From contig JASJBO010000053.1 of assembly GCA_030066475.1 (NCBI GenBank), forward strand, positions 1 to 24,410: a stretch of 24,410 nt of DNA. Reading direction: 5' to 3'. This stretch comes from Myxococcota bacterium. Its GTDB lineage: Bacteria; Myxococcota_A; UBA9160; PR03. Below are positions 13,201 through 24,410 of the stretch, piece by piece (position 1 is the first letter of the stretch; each line of letters starts with the position of its first letter). A model generated the notes under the pieces. It worked only from the letters and a program-made list of their open reading frames with translations. It searched no databases and was not told where the DNA came from. The translations under genes were made by a program, and so were the position numbers.

Positions 13201-14537
13201 CTCGCGTAGGTGGTGCCGTTGATCCCGTCGGTGAGATCGAGCTCCGGGGGCGGCGCCGCGTCGGGATCGTCCTCGAGCACGCCCGGGTCGACCGACAAGG
13301 TGGCGGTGACGGTGAGCTGCGCCTGGGCGCCCACGCGCGGCAGCACCAGGCCCTGCGGCGCCAGCCGCAGCGCGGTGGGAAGCGAGAAGTAGTCGACGGT
13401 CACGGGCACCTCGACCGAGAGCCCGCGCGAGGCGACCGTGATCGTGGTGGTGCCCTCGAAGAAGGCCGTGGTCCCTCCGTCGGGCTCCACCTGCACCACG
13501 TCCTCGTCGGCCGACAGGTAGCTGGTCCCGGCGAGCCCGCCGGTCAGGTCGATGCGGGTGCCGTCGGCGAGCACGCCGAGCGCGCGCAGCACGGGACCCT
13601 GGCCCACCGAGCCCAGCACCAGCCGCGGCGGCTCGGTCTCGAGCGCCACCAGCTCGGCTTCGACCTGGCGGTCGAGCAGGAACACCCGGCTGGCGGCCGC
13701 GCGGTTGCCGCTGGTGTCGACCGCGACCGCCTCGACCACGGTGACGCCGTCGGCCGGCAGCGGCTCGCCGGGCAGCAGCCGGAAGCTCTCGGTGAGGCGC
13801 ACGGGCGCCCCGTCGTCCACCCGCACGCGGCGCTCCGGGTCGAGCAGCAGGTTGGGCACGTCGGCGAGACGGCCCGCGCCGGCGCGCAGCGCGCGCGCCG
13901 AGACCAGCGCCGCGGAGAGCTCGACCGCGCGCAGGTCGGAGGCGTCGCTCGCGACGCCCACGCCGAGCACGACGCCGGCCAGGCTCGGCAGCAGCTCGAG
14001 CGAGAGGGCGAGATCGGCGGGCCCGCTGGCGTCGACCGTGAGCACCTCGGCGAGCGCCGGCGAGTCGGTGCCCTCGGCGTCGGTGGCGACTGCGCGGACC
14101 AGGAACACGGCGTCGGGCGGAAGTGCCGCCGGCAGGGGCAGCTCGGCGGCGAAGCGCACCCCGTCGCCGGCGGGATCGGCGGCGAGATCGGACACGTCGA
14201 GCAGCGCCAGCCCGCGCGCGGCGAGGGCCTCGGCGTCGGGCGCGAGCGCGGTCGCCACGCGCGCCACGGCGTCGGCCTCGCCGCCGGCCAGCAGGTCGGC
14301 CACGCGCACGGCCAGCACCGAGAGCCGCACGGCCTCCACGCCGAAGTCGTCGCGGGCGGCCACCGCGAACGAGACCGTCGCGTCGCCCGGCTCGGGCGCC
14401 ACGGCGAAGCGGACGCTCTCGACGCGCGGCGGCGCCGTCACCTGCGCGGCCGCCGGCAGCGCGAGCGCCGCGGCCACGGCGAACGCCGCCAGCGCCGGCA
14501 GGCCGGCCCGCGCTGCGCTCGCTCTGGCTCGCCGCAT
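1..14537 (-). CDS. Giant secreted Ig-array protein with repeated LVIVD-propeller/Big_5/TIG modules (3' partial)
   Basis: This frame runs 4,845 codons from ATG 14537 to the left edge with no stop, so the C-terminus lies outside the window. An in-frame ATG at 14543 is possible, but AGGA lies 8 nt before 14537 and only 2 nt before 14543, so 14537 is preferred. Residues 1-31 form a Sec signal peptide (Arg-rich start, Ala/Leu core, AAA before Gln32). Then come Ig-like segments 32-292, two Big_2-like domains about 293-485, and about 21 Ig-like domains 486-2990. After these, LVIVD-type propellers (about 2990-3327, 3706-4103, 4415-4750) alternate with Big_5-like and paired IPT/TIG domains. Cysteine is very rare. 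I checked the reading frame at points spread along the length and saw no frameshift. The domains are non-enzymatic and typical of extracellular bacterial proteins. Inference: a very large secreted or surface adhesin or scaffold, partner of the gene upstream. The exact role is unknown. Confidence 0.93.
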   Translation of the reverse strand, partial: MRRARASAARAGLPALAAFAVAAALALPAAAQVTAPPRVESVRFAVAPEPGDATVSFAVAARDDFGVEAVRLSVLAVRVADLLAGGEADAVARVATALAPDAEALAARGLALLDVSDLAADPAGDGVRFAAELPLPAALPPDAVFLVRAVATDAEGTDSPALAEVLTVDASGPADLALSLELLPSLAGVVLGVGVASDASDLRAVELSAALVSARALRAGAGRLADVPNLLLDPERRVRVDDGAPVRLTESFRLLPGEPLPADGVTVVEAVAVDTSGNRAAASRVFLLDRQVEAELVALETEPPRLVLGSVGQGPVLRALGVLADGTRIDLTGGLAGTSYLSADEDVVQVEPDGGTTAFFEGTTTITVASRGLSVEVPVTVDYFSLPTALRLAPQGLVLPRVGAQAQLTVTATLSVDPGVLEDDPDAAPPPELDLTDGINGTTYASSDPAIVTVDAGGRVTATGIGVATVAARSLLDPGLEALLDVEVLDGPPVVEIAVEPLSVRAGTSFRVIAQASDDTGPAGVERVRFLVDGRLVAEDDAAPYETLIQAPENGAGLALRVRAVALDRGGQQAESAERVVTVTAPPDTAAPSLGIVSPQLDDPLDPGERFQAFEPSPLRVTEGASVAVAVDAPQEVAEVEFVVDGSVIGADTTPREILAESDNGIRTVYENVFEARFQAPEVSSAGRSFAVTARGFDAAGNAGVADAVILRVVDDQPPVVSLDSPRDGEGVPAGEPLEVAGGVFDDLLTVGVSVRLLVSDDPIVDDADVLFATTVSQPLPFGLEVSEGGAGVRTVGGGNRVSASFAVPAEPVGAEYFAVIEATDSRGQTRRSNLVRFVAVGEQPPAVEILSPVNGDEVLEGDELLVSARARDDRAVARVDFLVDGEPFLSVFDPPYEVPLRIPTGRAGTALELSAFAVDDAGNETPAAERPVAVLGVVADSTPPTVSFADPAPLSSQPDSQELVISLSGRDDVRVAHVAVEIDGAPRFERDAPGVVSELTNGFFTTFVLPADELAAGTTLRLVAEARDAAGNTTRTEPLLVDVVGDGPPEIRSFTSSAGAAGAVVVGSSLDLFVDAVDDVGVREVVISRAGEDDRVDDLSPFRVRLDAPAVPGPLAFTAVAIDTRGQASAPASLEVEVLADTTAPQLSILDPRDGATLFGGERRAFVASGQDDVGVERVAFELRDGATVLQRFEVADSVLDGQVFQRFTSPPFELGPALVGAALTVRATARDAAGNETVETVAIEVVEDRPPAVAITFPAPGDAFVEGRFVTLTASASDDVGVVRAVPLVGDVLQEELAIAAGGGIDTSQPLSFVVPAPIRPEQAASFGVEVTDTRGQRTRASVPLEIVDDPNPPTAAISSPSTGLRVFENDSFHVVVETEDDLRTDAVTVLVNGEAVETLVEPFEGPTLTELKIPNPETFGDLVIERRSSARFRHLFTVPVGVEGGSGDPLEIVARAVDPAGNEGLSPPVLVDVLPDLEPPEVLFAAPAAGASFPGTVPIPVRVRALDNVDEETDLAASIEIEVSGEAVTGVRPAGDGAVEIDTRLPEVVSPIEVTARATDRAGNVGEAEPLRIDVLPNARPRVTAVAPGGGAGLPEGKRVSFTASATDDFAVTDLSLLRLQGLLGAVIGSVVPSEPGVGERAAFAVSELAERGPYSGLAVEVDGRRLELSREVLLPGSNLEVRIPAHGLELAEGASLRVEALLDDPAGAVDFLEDGIARNTGPGAAELVIPPRPSEGEALARLELAARDAAGAEVASWVRSIEVASRAEPEPSSLTLDFGSARLVLVTLPVPPKDQASISLPARLERLGDEDTVALVAVASDAAGLTGARLDAFRVLPDTTPPTVTLSGARSGDVAVGGTTLAVLARATDDAALARLDLFYRNANVESELGSGERLELPAELGVPTAAVGGTVRLFARAVDAAGNVAETAPVDLVVTPDQPPRARIVSLRNLNFGTISDLQQALATGGIFALEGTDLAVDVRADDDAGLDRVVVSLEPFAERPDGLPDLDALPDGAVVLLGEEDAGALSDGGAAVFPLANGSANRALVVRVAVRDGAGQVTTAETTVRVIADQAPAVALTTPVGDDLQDGIGLAAGTFRLLVEAVAIDDLEVASVQLLVNGAPLGAPVSLSTPVALLTADTGGEGFEVDADGLIVDDDGKHVPVDAQERAAIAAFAPPFDDPDRARVFGAVLELPVGLLQVGTPVRLGARATDNQGNTRLTEITLEVVPDGTPPLVQFTSPPLEFDVTEGSTLPVAVRAQDNVLVQQVEFFAAPSAGALESGRLFVARDLPAVDALPASAQTIETELQELVFPVPRLVADLGIADRDKVEYFLGARAVDRSGNASPIVALPIDIVLDRPPVVEIGQPASGEQVVEGTRIGVVLDVSDPDGAIASVDLRVNGELDPLGLNRVPPFDFSFLVPEGSAGQEFELEAVARDGFGNQALSNRVVVRSVANRNPSVNISAPVDGSVAFEGAPLLVSVEATDDIEPEGIAAVRFFVDGELVFTDLVRPFQYVRDLPFGAAGSRLVIGASAEDVKGLEQRAADVRVTVVADEEPPLLEIREPLPFAQVVEGATLAVRAEASDNVAVVSVAFALRVEDGAGGVVSEGVVEVDVDGPYGAFIPVPADAEGQLLIVSATATDVSGNTTTETVTVGVANDRRPTIRIVSPADGSTTVEGDPEGLLVTALGEDDVDIVSTEFLVATSPELDADGLLAAGEVAFVDYLLPFNLILRTSFGSAGEHRYLQARAVDTAGQQTLSNVVAVEITPDRPPTVAITDPLAGAVVFDGASLVIRSSARDDVEVAAVEFRVNGVVVDVTNAPLPEFDADDIYEGRLRIPVDSDGASFELVARAFDNAGQSTDSEPVVIGVVDDDVPPEVLIVDPPELELLTEGQPFQVRVRAFDQAGVGSADFLVDGERVFTSLLPALEGEVLLPGLGTTIFPYVHTLLAPVGMAGSELRLGASALDPSGNEGVAEEVRVELGLRTTGFDQFVSDTDVFLARAVEVSERLAYVLDGRISFVDPARLIVFEVASRPEDPVRLGQLDLEGDPRGVAIDGSFAYVVASGAEDRNGRVGPATLQVIDVGNPFAPELLTRVDLPGQVVHDVAVSGGLLLAAVDAFGLLVFDVSDPLAPQRVVLDRKLGLDRALGVAIEGTSAYLADGLGGLRLFDLATPDLTEIGAADTFGLAARVTLQGDLALVTDEGPGGALNVIDVRNPAEPVLLARRSAAPRRPDLLGAGAFGVAGVGSLALVTSDVSDQDGRSVKGLLDVVDVSDPGAPERLASANVPIPRFFEQDPELVWEVASLDDLALVAGGAAGLRVIRVPFTNVVDVDPADGALDVGVEGAITVTFSDQVDPDTIVDPADGTPTGNLLVVEAGTLGPGIVRLPVASLSGLDAGALTPGVAVPVHPAGSVQEIGTLVLDGAEAIFQLEARLIPDVLYELLEGGVTPLTAFRLPASELLGGRVEGRFAFDGPRVIFTPAEALRPGTSYRVLVRDGVDGVVDLAGMPLVAPFASLFTTVADPAAIAPVLLRVTPSAGSIEGGDTVVLEGAGFVEGARVSFGGADALAVRVVDAQTIEAVTPPNLPGPASVVVTNPLGLSDRRLGGYLYLELLRLSFVAPAVGLVEGGERVALVGGGFARGATVSFDGQPCESVRVESTRRVSCVTPPGDFGLADVRVANPPTVRQPSGARALLLDGFLYSRLSIASEVQSADPLEFLDSGGLLPSDELPLGTLSDVALDDGLAYLAIRGSAVRFSDLSLEGSLPIPPSAVAVVNVRQPESATRVSGGIDLPPPVAAEHLVLGPRHVYVIGRAQLGRTDNAFAVPGSAHLVVIDRGPLQDDVDGGSLRIEGEGPELGQYGGIVPFPGDALDLALAGDTLLVAAGSEGLHVFDVREPAAPTLLGTVREFLLGGSPVAGLAVVGVHAEAGLAFVTTEFRVGSRIENELLVLDLVAPLGTAPAPEGRTEVAGPTDTERGLAAVADGNLRVLDADPPDRIAPVSRLDPNLFDLQSRGAVSVDVVGNLAFLSLPVAPASCASGQRSHLEIADIADPERPGLVDGVALAPGTESGASAAEGDVAVVIARSCGLDGFNVRSNLTAIQVPAPNVAGLDLLSGAVRRRLEHREPGVPLDARFELRFSVEMDTASLDAGIALRRFADGAEQSLSIAPLADDPETRPDESLTRFELTPDAPLDAATEYELVLDDSVTGSGFALRAPYAARFTTATAPGGLPVIESVEPRIGSKAGGTELEIVVEGLGPGEPTVRIGGVAVPPADVEEADLGGGRTLLRARAPENLVGAAAVEVVASHGARDRRLGAFVYKEALSVATIAPATGPISGGIEIEITGEGFAPGGGLTVLFDDAPALDVRVLTTERIALRVPDGLLGVVDVTVANPPTADFPDGESVTIAGGFRFTVPLDARIGVGATGPIQDLVVESGLAFLADGGSFRIVRVDGTNPLLDDDPETPARENEIQPLERLGFVDTDFDAVDDRVLYVDEFAATAVAIDPGRDLVALGGGAIRLLDASDPRAPRLLRSLPVFYAEAAEPDPWQTATGLALDGDLLYAAAGTLGLLVADVVDPARALYVETIEFAAPVLDVAAWQRHLVVTTGRLDPDTAEPLPDSGAVYLLDRDAPATAPPVVLDVSAFRIALADGRAYLAAGIEGLVVVDLEAGVETGRLDLGAPALGVAVEGSIALLSTPRGTAYVRVDDPARPELLALGDRSSGEPGPVAVERGLVLTTGPAVFAGSALDVSRTPLLNVVSRRPEPGAVLPVEVDTTSTGDPIAPVRVGFNLQLDAATLGADTLEVRADGAPLAGAVAPDGSSVATFVPAGGAWPLDADVTVRAL
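1300..3420 (-). repeat. Super-module copy 2: LVIVD-type propeller + Big_5-like + two IPT/TIG domains
   Basis: The same domain order as copy 1 recurs about 2.15 kb further on. The propeller at about 3420-2230 has blades such as 'LHVFDVREPAAPTLLGTV' and 'LEIADIADPERPGLVDGV', plus two isolated Cys residues. The Big_5-like domain at about 2205-1865 carries 'FELRFSVEMDTASLDAGI' and 'LDAATEYELVL'. The two TIG domains at about 1855-1590 and 1575-1305 carry 'PRIGSKAGGTELEIVVEG' and 'PATGPISGGIEIEITGEGF'. The match is in architecture and motifs; the DNA copies are clearly diverged. Confidence 0.82.
3425..5580 (-). repeat. Super-module copy 1: LVIVD-type propeller + Big_5-like + two IPT/TIG domains
   Basis: About 5580-4555 encodes repeated blades such as 'LLVFDVSDPLAPQRVVL', 'LNVIDVRNPAEPVLLA' and 'LDVVDVSDPGAPERLAS', the LVIVD-repeat pattern of a beta-propeller. 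About 4545-3985 is Big_5-like, with 'ITVTFSDQVDPDTI' at the start and 'LRPGTSYRVLV' near its end. About 3975-3745 and 3690-3425 are IPT/TIG domains with 'VTPSAGSIEGGDTVVLEGAG' and 'VEGGERVALVGGGF'. The second TIG carries a Cys pair (QPCES and RVSCV), rare in this protein. Confidence 0.82.
5560..13085 (-). repeat. Array of about 21 tandem Ig-like domains
   Basis: A linker of the form 'D.PP.V.I..P..G' recurs on the minus strand near 13080, 12775, 12395, 12020, 11720, 11400, 11115, 10790, 10485, 10105, 9800, 9015, 8715, 8315, 7840, 7460, 7170, 6870, 6560, 6230 and 5920. Each unit carries an acidic turn such as 'ARDDVEV' and a strand pair such as 'VEFRVNGVVVD' or 'VRFFVDGELVF', and ends with 'A.D..GN' and a Val-rich strand. 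This matches the bacterial Ig fold often called Big_7 in cell-surface proteins. Spacing is usually 285-400 nt; the 9800-9015 interval is about twice as long and probably holds a degenerate extra unit. The copies are diverged in sequence, so the array is old. Confidence 0.85.
13080..13665 (-). other. Two Big_2-like domains near the N-terminus of the downstream protein
   Basis: Residues about 293-485 contain two copies of a Big_2-like pattern: an early strand with 'L.L.P', a middle 'YLSADEDVVQVEPDG' or 'YASSDPAIVTVDAGGRV', and an end of the form 'ATGIGVATVAARS' or 'FFEGTTTITVASRG'. The 'SSDPAIVTVD..G.VTA...G.ATV.A' signature is characteristic of bacterial Ig-like group 2 domains. They separate a less regular Ig-like N-terminal part (residues 32-292) from the long Ig array. 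Confidence 0.75.
14445..14537 (-). other. Sec signal peptide of the downstream giant protein
   Basis: The first 31 residues have an Arg-rich N-region (MRRARASAAR), a hydrophobic core of Ala, Leu, Phe and Val, and a small-residue end (LPAAA) before Gln32-Val33. This fits signal peptidase I cleavage at AAA|QV. There is no Cys after the cleavage site, so it is not a lipoprotein signal. It supports the start choice and shows that the protein is exported. Confidence 0.85.
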
Positions 14538-14547
14538 CCGCATCGTC

Positions 14548-14550
<3 letters not shown>
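14535..14550 (-). promoter_or_regulatory. Stop/Shine-Dalgarno overlap coupling the two genes
   Basis: On the minus strand this reads TAGGACGATGCGGATG. The TAG ending gene A overlaps an AGGA ribosome-binding motif (14549-14546), and the two ATG codons of gene B follow at 14543 and 14537. The spacing of 8 nt from AGGA to the second ATG is near the usual optimum, while 2 nt to the first is too short, so this site decides the start. The overlap suggests translational coupling and a shared transcript. No separate promoter or terminator was seen between the genes. Confidence 0.7.

Positions 14551-24410
<9,860 letters not shown>

Overview
The window is about 24.4 kb of very GC-rich DNA (roughly 70% or more by eye) and is almost wholly filled by two giant open reading frames on the minus strand. 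Neither is complete: the upstream gene (A) enters from the right edge without its N-terminus, and the downstream gene (B) leaves through the left edge without a stop. The host looks like a high-GC bacterium of the Myxococcota or a related former-deltaproteobacterial lineage. The evidence is the myxobacterial Cys-rich repeat (DUF4215/TIGR02232 type) in long arrays, combined with LVIVD, IPT/TIG, Big_5-like and lamin-tail domains and a strong G/C third-position bias. This placement is an inference from domain content only.

Gene A (24410 to 14548, minus) has at least 3,281 codons. Its visible order is: a beta-rich start, Ig-like and Big_2-like domains, two IPT/TIG domains, a mostly helical region of unknown type, an atypical TIG-like domain, a YVTN-type beta-propeller, three Ig-like domains, five Cys-rich repeats, a region of unknown type, thirteen Cys-rich repeats, and a C-terminal lamin-tail domain.

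Gene B (14543/14537 to 1, minus) begins 4 to 10 bases after the stop of gene A and has at least 4,845 codons. It has a clear Sec signal peptide and two Big_2-like domains. These are followed by about 21 Ig-like domains of the 'PPVVEI..P..G / DDVGV..V.F.VDG' type. From nt 5.6 kb to the edge there is a repeating super-module (LVIVD-type propeller, Big_5-like domain, two IPT/TIG domains), present twice in full and starting a third time.

The two genes are probably one operon with coupled translation: the Shine-Dalgarno-like AGGA of gene B overlaps the TAG stop of gene A. Both encode secreted, modular, beta-rich proteins that resemble large surface or extracellular scaffolds or adhesins. No enzyme active site, transmembrane anchor, defence gene, CRISPR array, tRNA, rRNA, mobile element or terminator was seen. 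The only gap between genes is the short junction near 14545, so no gene-free stretch above 300 bases exists. The many other long open frames, including one of nearly 14 kb on the plus strand, are composition shadows of these two genes.
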